Notes: generated by a model from the sequence alone, not told the origin. Counted from the stretch's first letter, positions 15,500 through 24,230 are shown. The stretch: 42,032 nt of DNA from Bacteroides sp. (GCA_011056635.1 DSEO01000376.1:1-42032); one strand, 5' to 3'. Made by a program: numbers and translations.

Positions 15500-16906
15500 C
15501 TAACTCCACTGCCGGTCCCAGGACCGCAGCTGGTTCCATTCATCGGTGGGAGCGAATAACTCCTCCCCCTTTCGGAGGTGTTCCTTTACGGCCTCCTCAT
15601 TCAATTCCAGCCCGACCCCCGGTTTTTCAGGAACTTCCACATATCCGTCCTTTACCAGGGGCTTGTCCAGTCCGGTGACCAGGTCCTCCCACCATGGATT
15701 GTCCACCGAATGGTGCTCGAGGGCAATGAAATTTTCCGTTGCCGCGGCCGTATGGACACAGCCTATGAAAGTAACGGGTGAGGAAGCATGATGCAGCGCC
15801 ATGGCGATGCCATGCTCCTCCGCAAAATCACCTATTCTTTTTGTCTCCAGATAACCTCCGGCGGTGACCGGATCCGGATGGATGATATCCACAGCGCGGT
15901 TTTCGATCAGATCCCTGAATCCGTCTTTCAGATAAATATCTTCCCCGGTCAGCGTAGGTATGTCTATGGCCCGGGATATCTCTTTCCACTGATCGGTGTA
16001 CTGCCAGGGGATCAGATCTTCAAGCCATGCGATGTTGTATGGTTCAAAAGCCTTCCCCAGTCTGATCATGCTGTTCACTCCCATATGACCCACATGATCG
16101 ATCCCGACCGGGATTTCCCATCCGATTGCCTGTCGCATGGCTGCCACATATTTCACCATTTCCTCAATCCCCTTCTCTGTGATCTGCACCCTGGTGAAAG
16201 GATGCATGGTAGATCCATAGGTACCCCTGGTGGGATCCCAGCCTCTCAATCCGTCCCACGGACCCGTATTGGTCAGTGTTCCGGGGATATCCCTGATGAG
16301 CCCGATCCCGATATCCATCTTCATGATGGTAAATCCCCGGACCAGCCTTTCCTTCATTTTTTCAGCAAATTCCCCGGGCTCCCTTACGGTGGGAGTGTCC
16401 ACATAGATCCTGACCCGGTCTCTGTATTTGCCTCCCAGTAACTGATAGAGCGGTACACCATACACCTTGCCGGTCAGGTCCCAGAGGGCCATTTCCACAC
16501 CCGAGACACCTCCTCCCTGTCTCCCGTGGTTCCCGAACTGCCTGATGATCTTGAAGATCTTTTCCACATTACACGGATTCTCCCCGAGAATGCGGCTTTT
16601 CAGCATCAGGGCATACCGCGGATCGGCCCCGTCCCTCACATCGCCCAGTCCGTATACATCCTGGTTGGTCAAAATCTTGACGATGGGCACATTGCCAACC
16701 TGTGCGATCCGCATGTCAGTGATCCGGAGATTAGCCGGACCGGAATACCGGTTCACTTCCCCGGTGAGGGCTTCGATCTGCTCCTCCAGTGGTGACCTGA
16801 GCATCATGCCCAGTCCCAATCCGCCCAAACCGGCCTTTTTCAGAAAGGACCTCCGGTCACTGCTACTGACAGAGGTTTCCGATTTGAAAGTTCTCTTGGT
16901 TTTCAT
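15500..16906 (-). CDS. Tat-exported enolase-superfamily (mandelate racemase/muconate lactonizing) enzyme
   Basis: The 468-residue precursor has a Tat signal (SDRRSFLKKAGLGGLGLG). The body is the enolase superfamily: N-terminal cap (about 60-170) and a TIM-like barrel with metal ligands Asp270 (GIDHVGH), Glu296 (WLEDL) and Glu322 (TGEDIYL), plus His372/His373 in the LHHASSP motif as likely acid/base. It removes a proton alpha to a carboxylate, so it is probably an acid-sugar dehydratase or a racemase. The exact substrate cannot be told. It is divergent from a BASS transporter, with an exported RraA protein downstream of that, suggesting periplasmic sugar-acid processing. Confidence 0.9.
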   Translation of the reverse strand: MKTKRTFKSETSVSSSDRRSFLKKAGLGGLGLGMMLRSPLEEQIEALTGEVNRYSGPANLRITDMRIAQVGNVPIVKILTNQDVYGLGDVRDGADPRYALMLKSRILGENPCNVEKIFKIIRQFGNHGRQGGGVSGVEMALWDLTGKVYGVPLYQLLGGKYRDRVRIYVDTPTVREPGEFAEKMKERLVRGFTIMKMDIGIGLIRDIPGTLTNTGPWDGLRGWDPTRGTYGSTMHPFTRVQITEKGIEEMVKYVAAMRQAIGWEIPVGIDHVGHMGVNSMIRLGKAFEPYNIAWLEDLIPWQYTDQWKEISRAIDIPTLTGEDIYLKDGFRDLIENRAVDIIHPDPVTAGGYLETKRIGDFAEEHGIAMALHHASSPVTFIGCVHTAAATENFIALEHHSVDNPWWEDLVTGLDKPLVKDGYVEVPEKPGVGLELNEEAVKEHLRKGEELFAPTDEWNQLRSWDRQWS

Positions 16907-16936
16907 TTGAATTGAGGTTAACTATCCTTAGTTTTG
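16906..16936 (+). promoter_or_regulatory. Strong promoter for the BASS transporter gene
   Basis: TTTG at 16906-16909 and TAGTTTTG at 16929-16936 are separated by exactly 19 nt, an exact match to the Bacteroidota primary-sigma consensus TTTG-N19-TAnnTTTG. It lies about 47 nt upstream of the ATG at 16983. The -33 element overlaps the start codon of the divergent enolase gene, so expression of the two could interfere. Confidence 0.75.
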
Positions 16937-16982
16937 AGCATACAAATTATTAAAATAGTTCATATCTTCTTTCATTTCTCGC

Positions 16983-18284
16983 ATGAAGAAGACACTTTAT
17001 AAGATCCTGCCGGGGATGGCCGGCCTGGCCCTTATACTGTTTCTTTTTTCTATCATGCTGGACTGGAAAGGTATCCCGGGTCCCTCGCTGATCGCTTTTT
17101 TTACATTTCTTGCCTTCGGTGTTCGGGGAAGTGAATTCTTCAAAAGTTTCTCCTACACCATCATGATCTTTGCGGCAGTAACCATCTCCATGTTTTATCC
17201 GCAGCTGTTCATCCAGTGGGGAGGTTTCAGGCTGGAGACCACCATTGTTCCCCTGCTCCAGATCATTATGTTCGGCATGGGATCACAGATGAGTTTCAGG
17301 GATTTTGCCGGAGTTGTGAAAATGCCGAAAGGGGTATTTCTGGGACTCACCTGCCAGTTCACCATCATGCCGCTGGTGGGCTTTGCCATTGCATCCCTGT
17401 TTGGATTCCCGCCTGAAATCGGTGCCGGGATCATCCTGGTGGGAGCTTCACCCTCAGGTCTGGCTTCCAACGTGATGTCCTTCATTGCAAAAGCAAACCT
17501 CGCCCTTTCTGTCACCCTGACGGCCGTTGCCACCATGCTGGCCCCTTTGATCACTCCCTCTTTAATGAAACTTCTTGCCGGGCAGTTTATACCCGTCGAT
17601 TTCTGGGACATGATGCTCGGGATAATCAATATCGTGATCCTGCCCATCGTAGCCGGACTCATTTTCAATGCGGTGGCCTATGGCAGGGAAACCCGGAAAA
17701 GTATTCGCATCCAGGCACTGGTCTATCTGCTGATCATAGCGGGGAAGAACATTATCCTGTACCGGACTGCCGGAGTAGGAGCCGTTGAAGCACTGATCCA
17801 GCTGCTGAAGGATCTGGGATGGTTCCTGGTCCTCCCTGTACTCGGGGCTCTTGCATTCAAACACCTGGCAAAAGGCAACAAGAAATACCTGGACAGGGCG
17901 ATGGCATTCCTTTCCATGGCCGGCATCGGGGTGATCATCGTGGTGATCACAGCAGCGGGAAGGGACAGCCTGCTTGAAATCGGTTTTATTCTGATCCTTG
18001 CCTGTCTGCTTCATAATTGCACGGGGTACCTGCTCGGTTACTGGATCTGCCGGCTGGCAGGGATGGATGAAAGATCATGCCGGACCATCGCCCTGGAAGT
18101 GGGGATGCAGAACGGGGGACTGGCCTCCGGGATTGCATTGCAGATGGGTAAGGTAGCCACCGTTGGACTGGCTCCGGCGGTATTCGGCCCCATGATGAAT
18201 ATCACCGGTTCGTCACTGGCTACCTGGTGGAGGAGAAAACCGGCAAATGGAAATGAAAACGGCATTACAACTGATACAGCCTGA
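16983..18284 (+). CDS. BASS-family (bile acid:sodium symporter-like) transporter
   Basis: The 433-residue inner-membrane protein has about ten helices. Family motifs are present: PLLQIIMFGMGSQMSFRDF, GASPSGLASNVMSFIAKANL (the unwound crossover region), LSVTLTAVATMLAPLITP and the second repeat's EVGMQNGGLA. BASS members import organic anions such as bile acids, pyruvate or pantothenate with sodium. Here neighbours suggest a carboxylic sugar-acid or keto-acid product. An extra 90-residue N-terminal section with three helices precedes the core. It is the first gene after a strong promoter, with the RraA-like gene 34 bp behind. Confidence 0.85.
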   Translation: MKKTLYKILPGMAGLALILFLFSIMLDWKGIPGPSLIAFFTFLAFGVRGSEFFKSFSYTIMIFAAVTISMFYPQLFIQWGGFRLETTIVPLLQIIMFGMGSQMSFRDFAGVVKMPKGVFLGLTCQFTIMPLVGFAIASLFGFPPEIGAGIILVGASPSGLASNVMSFIAKANLALSVTLTAVATMLAPLITPSLMKLLAGQFIPVDFWDMMLGIINIVILPIVAGLIFNAVAYGRETRKSIRIQALVYLLIIAGKNIILYRTAGVGAVEALIQLLKDLGWFLVLPVLGALAFKHLAKGNKKYLDRAMAFLSMAGIGVIIVVITAAGRDSLLEIGFILILACLLHNCTGYLLGYWICRLAGMDERSCRTIALEVGMQNGGLASGIALQMGKVATVGLAPAVFGPMMNITGSSLATWWRRKPANGNENGITTDTA

Positions 18285-18318
18285 TGATATCCAAAACCAA
18301 TCCAAAAACGATGGTACC

Positions 18319-19245
18319 ATGCAAAAGCAACTAATCCTGTCAGCAATCATGTTCGCGGTGCTCATACCGGAATCTGTTTCCCAGTTCTTCGATACCAGGG
18401 AAGAGCTCGTCTTTTATACGCAGGAATGGAATGGGGAACGTTTCGAGGACGGACGTCCCAGGGTGCCCGACGATATCCTGGAAAGAATGAAAAGGGTATC
18501 CATCGAGGAAGCCTGGGGAATCCTTCGTTCCCGCGGATACCATAACCAGTTCGAAGGAGACTGGGTGATCCTTCATGAAAACCAGCCTGTGGTGGGACGG
18601 GCACATACCGCGCTGTACATGCCCGGGAGGCCTGAACTGATGGACCGCCTCACGGAAAAAGGACAACAGCAGGGCCGCATGGGCGCCATGAATTCCTGGC
18701 CCATTGACGCACTGCAGCATGGGGATGTATATGTGGCGGACGGATTCGGGAAAGTGGTGGACGGGACCCTGATCGGAGACAACCTCGGGAATGCCATATT
18801 TACCAATTCAGGCAACGGAGTGGTGTTTGATGGTGGCTCAAGAGACATGGAGGGTCTCTCGGAAATTGAAGGCTTCAATGCATTTGTAAAGGGATTCGAC
18901 CCCTCTTACCTGATGGAGAGCATGCTGATGGGGATCAATGTGCCAATCCGTATAGGAAAAGCAACAGTCCTCCCGGGTGATGTGGTGCTGGCCAAGAAGA
19001 CCGGGGTGCTTTTCATTCCGGCACACCTGGCAGAAGAAGTGGTGGTCCGGGCCGAGTTCATCATGCTCAGGGATATGTTCGGACATGAAATGCTGAAGCA
19101 GGGAGTCTATACACCCGGTCAGATCGATGGCCGGTGGACCGATGAGATCAAATCAGCTTTTCTGGAATGGGTGGAGAAAAATCCGGAAGGATTACCCATG
19201 ACCAGGGAAGCGCTGGACGCCTACCTGCGAGACCGCACCTGGTAA
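18319..19245 (+). CDS. Exported RraA-family protein (aldolase/decarboxylase fold)
   Basis: The 308-residue precursor opens with a signal peptide (LILSAIMFAVLIPESVSQFF), so it acts outside the cytoplasm. The core matches the RraA/HMG-CHA aldolase superfamily: DDILERMKRVSIEEAWGIL, HGDVYVADGFGKV, GDNLGNAIF and FDGGSRDMEGL, where the Arg-Asp pair binds metal and substrate. Relatives cleave 4-hydroxy-4-methyl-2-oxoglutarate or decarboxylate oxaloacetate; others bind RNase E. A secreted version is unlikely to regulate RNase E. Together with the Tat-exported enolase-type enzyme it suggests periplasmic breakdown of an oxidised sugar, with the BASS protein taking up the product. ATG 18319 is chosen for the signal peptide. 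Confidence 0.85.
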   Translation: MQKQLILSAIMFAVLIPESVSQFFDTREELVFYTQEWNGERFEDGRPRVPDDILERMKRVSIEEAWGILRSRGYHNQFEGDWVILHENQPVVGRAHTALYMPGRPELMDRLTEKGQQQGRMGAMNSWPIDALQHGDVYVADGFGKVVDGTLIGDNLGNAIFTNSGNGVVFDGGSRDMEGLSEIEGFNAFVKGFDPSYLMESMLMGINVPIRIGKATVLPGDVVLAKKTGVLFIPAHLAEEVVVRAEFIMLRDMFGHEMLKQGVYTPGQIDGRWTDEIKSAFLEWVEKNPEGLPMTREALDAYLRDRTW

Positions 19246-19266
19246 ATTGAACCTTTGTGCATGAAA

Positions 19267-19274
19267 TAATTTTG
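19267..19274 (+). promoter_or_regulatory. Candidate -7 box for the cytochrome c gene
   Basis: TAATTTTG matches TAnnTTTG, with a TTG 17 nt upstream (slightly short spacing). It lies 26 nt before the ATG at 19301, so the cytochrome may be transcribed on its own as well as from the upstream operon. Confidence 0.45.
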
Positions 19275-19300
19275 ATTGTTCAATTTAAAACTTACGTATC

Positions 19301-20242
19301 ATGAGTAAAGCGATAAAAATTGTCCTGTTCTCAATCCTGGGGATCATCCTGATCCTGTTCATCCTGGCCATGTACGTGAACATCTCCGGGATCCCTTCCT
19401 ATGAAAATGAAGCGGAAGAACTTTCTGTGGAGGTCACCGATGCCCGGGTAACCGAAGGAGCCCGTATGGCAGGCATCCTATGCAACCAGTGCCACGGGTC
19501 CACAGACGGTAAACTGGGTGGAGCTTATATGGCCGATGCGGCGGCATTCGGTGAGATCTTTGCTCCCAACATCACGCAGCATCCTGTTTTTGGCATTACC
19601 GATTATACAGACGGTGAGCTGGCCTACCTGCTTCGCACCGGGATCAGGAAAGACGGCCAGTATGTCCCTCCATGGATGCCCAAGTTCCCCCACCTGTCAG
19701 ACGAGGACCTTTTCAGCATCATTGCTTTCCTCCGTTCCGATCATCCCATGGTCCAGCCATCGGATCACAATCCCGGGGAAATCAAACCGTCCTTTCTCTC
19801 AAAGATACTTTCAAGAACTGCATTTAAGCCCCTTCCCTACCCGGAAGGACCGGTGGAGGCCCCGATGCCCTCGGACAGGGTGGCATACGGAAAATACCTT
19901 GCCGTCGCGAAATTTGATTGCTTCGGTTGTCACAGTGCCAGTTTTCAGCACATCGACATCATGAATCCCGAAAATTCAAAGGGTTATTTCGGTGGCGGGA
20001 ACATACTCATGGATAAGGAGATGAATGAGATTAGGTCCTCCAACCTCACCATGGATGGTGAAACCGGACTCGGTACCTGGACAGAAGAGGAGTTCATCAA
20101 AACACTCCGTTTCGGCATGCGTCCTGACGGCAAACCTCTCAGGTTTCCCATGATGCCAGCTCCGATGATCACCGACGAGGAGGCTTCATCCATCTGGGCA
20201 TACCTGCAGACCATTCCAAAGATCAGCAACATGATCGAATGA
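19301..20242 (+). CDS. Membrane-anchored diheme cytochrome c
   Basis: The 313-residue protein starts with an uncleaved-looking membrane anchor (KIVLFSILGIILILFILAMY). Two heme c sites follow: CNQCH at 61-65 and CFGCH at 207-211, each in a monoheme cytochrome c domain, with likely axial methionines in PPWMPKFPHL and RFPMMPAPM. This layout is shared with small electron carriers that accept electrons from periplasmic sugar or alcohol dehydrogenases. It lies 55 bp after the RraA-like gene. A dehydrogenase subunit is not present nearby, so its donor is unknown. Confidence 0.9.
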   Translation: MSKAIKIVLFSILGIILILFILAMYVNISGIPSYENEAEELSVEVTDARVTEGARMAGILCNQCHGSTDGKLGGAYMADAAAFGEIFAPNITQHPVFGITDYTDGELAYLLRTGIRKDGQYVPPWMPKFPHLSDEDLFSIIAFLRSDHPMVQPSDHNPGEIKPSFLSKILSRTAFKPLPYPEGPVEAPMPSDRVAYGKYLAVAKFDCFGCHSASFQHIDIMNPENSKGYFGGGNILMDKEMNEIRSSNLTMDGETGLGTWTEEEFIKTLRFGMRPDGKPLRFPMMPAPMITDEEASSIWAYLQTIPKISNMIE

Positions 20243-20282
20243 AATTGGATAGCCATTAACTATTTTCTGCAATTTCTCCCTG

Positions 20283-20321
20283 CCTGAACAGGAAACCTGA
20301 ACAGGAAACCTGAGCAGGAAA
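20283..20321. repeat. Three tandem 13-bp repeats
   Basis: The unit CCTGAACAGGAAA occurs three times in a row (20283-20295, 20296-20308, 20309-20321, the last with one A-to-G change). It lies in the 182-bp gap between the cytochrome and the DUF4836-like genes. The copy number may vary between strains. Confidence 0.75.
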
Positions 20322-20424
20322 GCTGCGTCCACCCCCGCCCGGGCAATAACCCCTGTACGAAGAGCGTTGGTTTTGAAAAAGCTTGTATATTTAACTCCTG
20401 TTTTCCAATCCTAAATCCATCCAG

Positions 20425-21945
20425 ATGAACAAGTACCCTTTGATAATTATTCTGGCAGCAGGTCTGATCCTTGCCTCGTGCGGAAAAAAGACTCCCGAAT
20501 TTGTGAACAGCATTCCGGATGATGCCATTGCCGTGGCATCGCTCCACCCCATGGAGATTTATAAAAAAGGCAAGCTCAATACACTCCAGAACCTGAAAGC
20601 GAAGGTAAAGGGCGAGGTATGGGAGCAGCTCCTGGAAGATCCGCTGAGTTCGGGCCTGATGCTGGATGAATATACATACGTTTTTATAAAGATGGAAGAA
20701 GAAGCCCCTGTGTTTGGTGTGGTGAGCGGGATGAAGGATACCGGGAAATTCGAATCCATCCTGAAAAAGATCAGGGAAGATATCAGTGCTGAATTTGTCA
20801 AAGCAGGCGGTTATACCTATGTCCGGCCTGATGAGGACGGGATCATCGGCTGGAACAGGGAACAGATGGTCGTACTGGCCACCCCTGACGGCGAAGAATT
20901 TGATCTGAAATATCTGACCGGGACACTGGACACCATGTTCCACCCTGTGAAAGAGGCCTCCATTACCAGCATGGTCGATTTCAAGGATTTCCTCGGGGAT
21001 ATGAAGGACCTCAATGTTTGGGTTTCTTCCAATGACCTGAGAAAATTCCTGGAAAAGGCCATGGAAAAAGACAGTGTGAAAATCGATCTGCCGGTTGAAT
21101 TCACTAACAATTATGCCAGGGCTTACTGTGAATTTGAAAACGGGAAAATGCTTGTGACCGGCGAAACCCGGTTCAGTGAAGAGGTGAAAAAGAACCTGGA
21201 ACAGGTCCTGGTCATGAACCCATCCCTGAATAAAAAGATGCTTGAAAGTGCTCCCGGGGGTGACCTGCTCCTGGCTGTTGCGGGTTCCATGGATCTGAAA
21301 AAACTGCAGCGGATTGTGAAAAGTATTCCGACTGAAAAGCTGGGTGAGACCGGAGAAAAGGTGGAAGCAGTAACAGGTATTCCCGCAGAGGAATTGCTCG
21401 ACGCGTTGACGGGTGATTTTACCATTTCGGTAAACGGGACCACCGGGGAGAACATGTTTCCGGTGGAATTATTCGTCGGGCTCGGTGTGAATAATGAAGT
21501 GCTCCAGGAAAAACTGATGGAAAGGGTGGGAAACATCATACCGGTCGACCAGCAGAAGGATTTTTTCATCATCAATGTTCAGGGCAATGAAATATACAGC
21601 GGGATCACGGATGATATCTGGACGCTCACCAATTCCAAAGGTTACAGGGATGCAGTTTCCGGCGGAAATATTGAAAATTCGCTGCTGGATTCAAAGTTCA
21701 AAGATTTTTCCGGCGGTTCCGTGGGATTGTACCTGAACATGGATGCATCGGCCTATCCCGCGTCCATTCAGCAGATGTTCAATCGGAATCCGCAACAAAA
21801 GAAATGGCTGGATTATATGTCGGAATCCTTCAAATACCTGGGTGTTTCCGCAGGTAATTATTCGGGCAGTGCGCTTCTGGAGACCAGCAAGCCGAATGAG
21901 AACAGTCTCTATACCATCCTGAAGATGACCGACATCAAAGAATAG
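20425..21945 (+). CDS. DUF4836-like lipoprotein
   Basis: The 506-residue precursor has a lipobox in LILASCGKKT (Cys near 19) and starts its mature part with the typical VNSIPDDAIAVASLHPMEIY. Long alternating strand-helix sections (VVSGMKDTGKFESILKKI, LDALTGDFTISVNGT, GGSVGLYLNMDASAYP) fit the DUF4836 family of Bacteroidota lipoproteins, whose function is unknown. No catalytic residues stand out. It is 18 bp upstream of an ABC ATPase and its permease, so these three form an operon and the lipoprotein may be the partner or cargo of the exporter. Confidence 0.7.
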   Translation: MNKYPLIIILAAGLILASCGKKTPEFVNSIPDDAIAVASLHPMEIYKKGKLNTLQNLKAKVKGEVWEQLLEDPLSSGLMLDEYTYVFIKMEEEAPVFGVVSGMKDTGKFESILKKIREDISAEFVKAGGYTYVRPDEDGIIGWNREQMVVLATPDGEEFDLKYLTGTLDTMFHPVKEASITSMVDFKDFLGDMKDLNVWVSSNDLRKFLEKAMEKDSVKIDLPVEFTNNYARAYCEFENGKMLVTGETRFSEEVKKNLEQVLVMNPSLNKKMLESAPGGDLLLAVAGSMDLKKLQRIVKSIPTEKLGETGEKVEAVTGIPAEELLDALTGDFTISVNGTTGENMFPVELFVGLGVNNEVLQEKLMERVGNIIPVDQQKDFFIINVQGNEIYSGITDDIWTLTNSKGYRDAVSGGNIENSLLDSKFKDFSGGSVGLYLNMDASAYPASIQQMFNRNPQQKKWLDYMSESFKYLGVSAGNYSGSALLETSKPNENSLYTILKMTDIKE

Positions 21946-21963
21946 GGAAGCGCCGATGAAGGA

Positions 21964-22617
21964 ATGCCATCCATGACCATCCGCTTTGAAAAACTGATCC
22001 CGATCCCCCTGGTGGAGCAGGACACCGGGGGGTCCGATATCTGGGAATCGGATGCCGTGCTGTTCGAGCAGGCGAAGAAATACATCATTCAGGCGCCGTC
22101 CGGCAAAGGGAAGACCAGTCTCTTATCGGTCATTTACGGGATCCGGAACGATTACCATGGAGAGGTGTACCTGGATGCCACCGATATCAGCACCCTGTCC
22201 TCCAGGGAATGGTCCCGCCTCCGCAAAGAAAAGCTGTCTTTCATTTTCCAGGGACTGGAATTGTTTGACGACCTGACCGCCCTTGAGAATATCCAGCTGA
22301 AAAATTCGATAACCGGCCATAAATCCCTGCACGCAATTATGGAAATGGCCAATCTGATGGGCATCGGAGATTTCCTGCACAGGAAAGCCGGGATCCTCTC
22401 ATTCGGTCAGCAGCAGCGCGTGGCCATCATCAGGGCACTCTGTCAGCCCTTCAGTTACCTGCTGGCCGATGAATGCTTCAGTCATATTGACCGGGAAAAC
22501 AGCCTGATCGCTTACCGGCTGATCAGCCGGGAATGTGACATGCAGGGGGCGGGACTGCTGCTCACCTCCCTTCATGAACCGGAGCTGATGGAAGCGGATG
22601 TACAACTGAAACTATGA
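21964..22617 (+). CDS. ABC transporter ATP-binding protein (LolD/MacB-like, divergent motifs)
   Basis: The 217-residue protein is a single nucleotide-binding domain. Walker A is APSGKGKTSL (first Gly replaced by Ala), Q-loop FIFQGLELFDDLTALEN, signature LSFGQQQRVAIIRAL (LSFGQ instead of LSGGQ), Walker B YLLADECFSHID with the catalytic Glu present, and H-loop TSLHEP. Catalysis therefore looks possible. Overall order fits the LolD/MacB family that drives mechanotransmission through FtsX-like permeases. The gene overlaps the permease start by 4 bp (ATGA at 22614), typical of tight coupling. ATG 21973 is an alternative start. Confidence 0.9.
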   Translation: MPSMTIRFEKLIPIPLVEQDTGGSDIWESDAVLFEQAKKYIIQAPSGKGKTSLLSVIYGIRNDYHGEVYLDATDISTLSSREWSRLRKEKLSFIFQGLELFDDLTALENIQLKNSITGHKSLHAIMEMANLMGIGDFLHRKAGILSFGQQQRVAIIRALCQPFSYLLADECFSHIDRENSLIAYRLISRECDMQGAGLLLTSLHEPELMEADVQLKL

Positions 22618-23810
22618 AATACCTCTACCGCATATTGTGGCAGGACCACAGCAGGGCCCATCTTATCTGGGCATTCCTGGGAACGCTGGCGGGTTTTGTC
22701 CTGTTGCTTGCCGGGATCCAGTTCTACCTGGATTTCAAGTCCATTTTGCAGGTCAACAGGGACCTGCTGGATCCCGAATATATCGTGATCAACAAGCAGG
22801 TAAATATCGGTCAGACCCTCGGCCTGGCCCGGCCCGGTTTTTCCGACCATGAGATCAGTGAGATAGCGGCACAGCCCTTCACGGGCAAAGTCGCCCCGTT
22901 CATTTCCAACGAATTTCCCATAAGCGCCTATACGGAAAATGAGCAATTCCCCGACTTCTATACCGAGCTGTTCTTCGAGGCCATTCCCGATGAGTACATC
23001 GATGTGAAATCCGACCAGTGGAAGTGGGACCCGGAAGAGGGGGTCATTCCCGTGATCATTCCCCAGGATTACCTGAACCTGTATAATTTCGGATTTGCCC
23101 AGAGCCAGGGACTTCCCCAGATCCCCAAGGGGATCATCTCCATGATCAATTTCAGGATCAGGCTGCGGGGACAGGGAAGGGGTAATTTTGATGATTACCG
23201 GGGAAAAATCGTGGGATTCAGCAACCGCATCAATTCCATCCTGGTCCCCCATGATTTCCTCCGGTGGGCCAACGACAAATACGGTTATTTTACAAAAGCA
23301 GCTCCTTCCAGGGTGATCATTGAAACCAGGGATCCCACCGACCCGGAGATCATCAACTTCATCGAGGAAAAAGGATATGACACCATCCGGGAAAAATTGA
23401 AGAGCAGCCGGCTGAACATCCTCCTGAAACTGATCCTCAGTTTTCTTGTGGTCATCGCAGGCATCATCATTGGTCTTGCATTCATGGTGTTCCTCCTGAG
23501 CCTCCAGTTGATGATCAGCCGGTCGTCGCCGAAAATCCGCAGGCTCAACAAGCTGGGCTTTCACTACCGGGAGATCAGCAGGCCCTATATCGTCCTGCTG
23601 CTGATCCTCATGATCGGGGTGACGGCCCTTTCCCTGCTGGTTACCGGGGTCCTGGCCAGGCATTTCTCGGGCATGGCGGAGGACTGGAACCTGGAACTCT
23701 CTTCCAGGCTGCATGGTATGCTGTACGGTACCTCGCTGGGACTGATCACCCTGATCTTTGTGGCAAACATGGTGGCCATTCTGGTAAGTACCAGGAAGCT
23801 ATGTAAATAG
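22614..23810 (+). CDS. FtsX/MacB-like ABC permease
   Basis: The 398-residue membrane protein has one helix near the N-terminus (LIWAFLGTLAGFVLLLAGIQ), a periplasmic domain of about 240 residues (about 45-270), and three C-terminal helices (LLKLILSFLVVIAGIIIGLA, YIVLLLILMIGVTALSLLV, YGTSLGLITLIFVANMVAIL). That is the topology of type VII ABC permeases such as LolC/E, MacB and FtsX, which move lipoproteins or transmit force instead of passing substrate through the membrane. The RRLNKLGFHYREI segment between helices is the coupling loop. Its partner ATPase and a lipoprotein precede it in the same operon. Confidence 0.85.
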   Translation: MKYLYRILWQDHSRAHLIWAFLGTLAGFVLLLAGIQFYLDFKSILQVNRDLLDPEYIVINKQVNIGQTLGLARPGFSDHEISEIAAQPFTGKVAPFISNEFPISAYTENEQFPDFYTELFFEAIPDEYIDVKSDQWKWDPEEGVIPVIIPQDYLNLYNFGFAQSQGLPQIPKGIISMINFRIRLRGQGRGNFDDYRGKIVGFSNRINSILVPHDFLRWANDKYGYFTKAAPSRVIIETRDPTDPEIINFIEEKGYDTIREKLKSSRLNILLKLILSFLVVIAGIIIGLAFMVFLLSLQLMISRSSPKIRRLNKLGFHYREISRPYIVLLLILMIGVTALSLLVTGVLARHFSGMAEDWNLELSSRLHGMLYGTSLGLITLIFVANMVAILVSTRKLCK

Positions 23811-23853
23811 CTGGATAATTTCAGGAATTGTTTTAATAATTGAAATTTATCAC

Positions 23854-23861
23854 TATTTTTG
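23854..23861 (+). promoter_or_regulatory. -7 box for rpsT
   Basis: TATTTTTG matches TAnnTTTG and lies 27 nt before the rpsT ATG. A TTG element is upstream with slightly long spacing. This gives rpsT its own promoter, separate from the ABC operon. Confidence 0.55.
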
Positions 23862-23888
23862 CATCCCCAAATGAATCAAATATAGAAA

Positions 23889-24140
23889 ATGGCGCATCAT
23901 TTATCAGCAAAAAAAAGGATCAGGCAGAACGAATCCAAGCGGTTGAGGAACAAGTATGCCGCAAGGACCACCCGGAATGCGGTGAAAAAATTGCGTGAAA
24001 CCAAAGAAAAGGAAGCTGCCGTCGAACAGTACCCGAAGGTGGTCTCCATGCTGGACAGGCTCGCAAAGAACAATGTGATCCACAAGAACAAGGCCTCCAA
24101 CCTGAAAGCGAAGCTGGCAAAACACGTGAACGGTTTATAA
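23889..24140 (+). CDS. rpsT: 30S ribosomal protein S20
   Basis: The 83-residue, strongly basic protein begins [20 protein letters not shown] and continues with [17 protein letters not shown] and [19 protein letters not shown], the classic three-helix S20 sequence. It binds 16S rRNA early in small-subunit assembly. Length is normal. It is a single-gene unit with a promoter upstream and a strong terminator at 24170-24199. Confidence 0.98.
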   Translation: MAHHLSAKKRIRQNESKRLRNKYAARTTRNAVKKLRETKEKEAAVEQYPKVVSMLDRLAKNNVIHKNKASNLKAKLAKHVNGL

Positions 24141-24169
24141 GTACCTCCAGAAAACACGATAAAACCCTG

Positions 24170-24199
24170 AAGGCTGTCTCCAACGAGACGGCCTTTTTT
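24170..24199 (+). terminator. Rho-independent terminator of rpsT
   Basis: AAGGCTGTCTC (24170-24180) pairs with GAGACGGCCTT (24185-24195) around a CAAC loop, 11 pairs with one G-U, followed by more Ts to 24199. This is a strong intrinsic terminator 30 bp after the rpsT stop. Confidence 0.9.
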
Positions 24200-24230
24200 G
24201 AAGCTGCTCACCGATCATTACCCGCCCGTT

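Noticed and set aside
15788-16441. 217-codon frame opposite the enolase-type gene
   Set aside because: The composition is typical of an antisense shadow and the enolase ligands lie on the other strand.
22572-23714. 380-codon antisense frame over the ABC permease gene
   Set aside because: It is rich in His, Gln, Asp and Arg with no recognisable domain, as expected for the reverse frame of a GC-rich membrane-protein gene, and the permease on the other strand is convincing.
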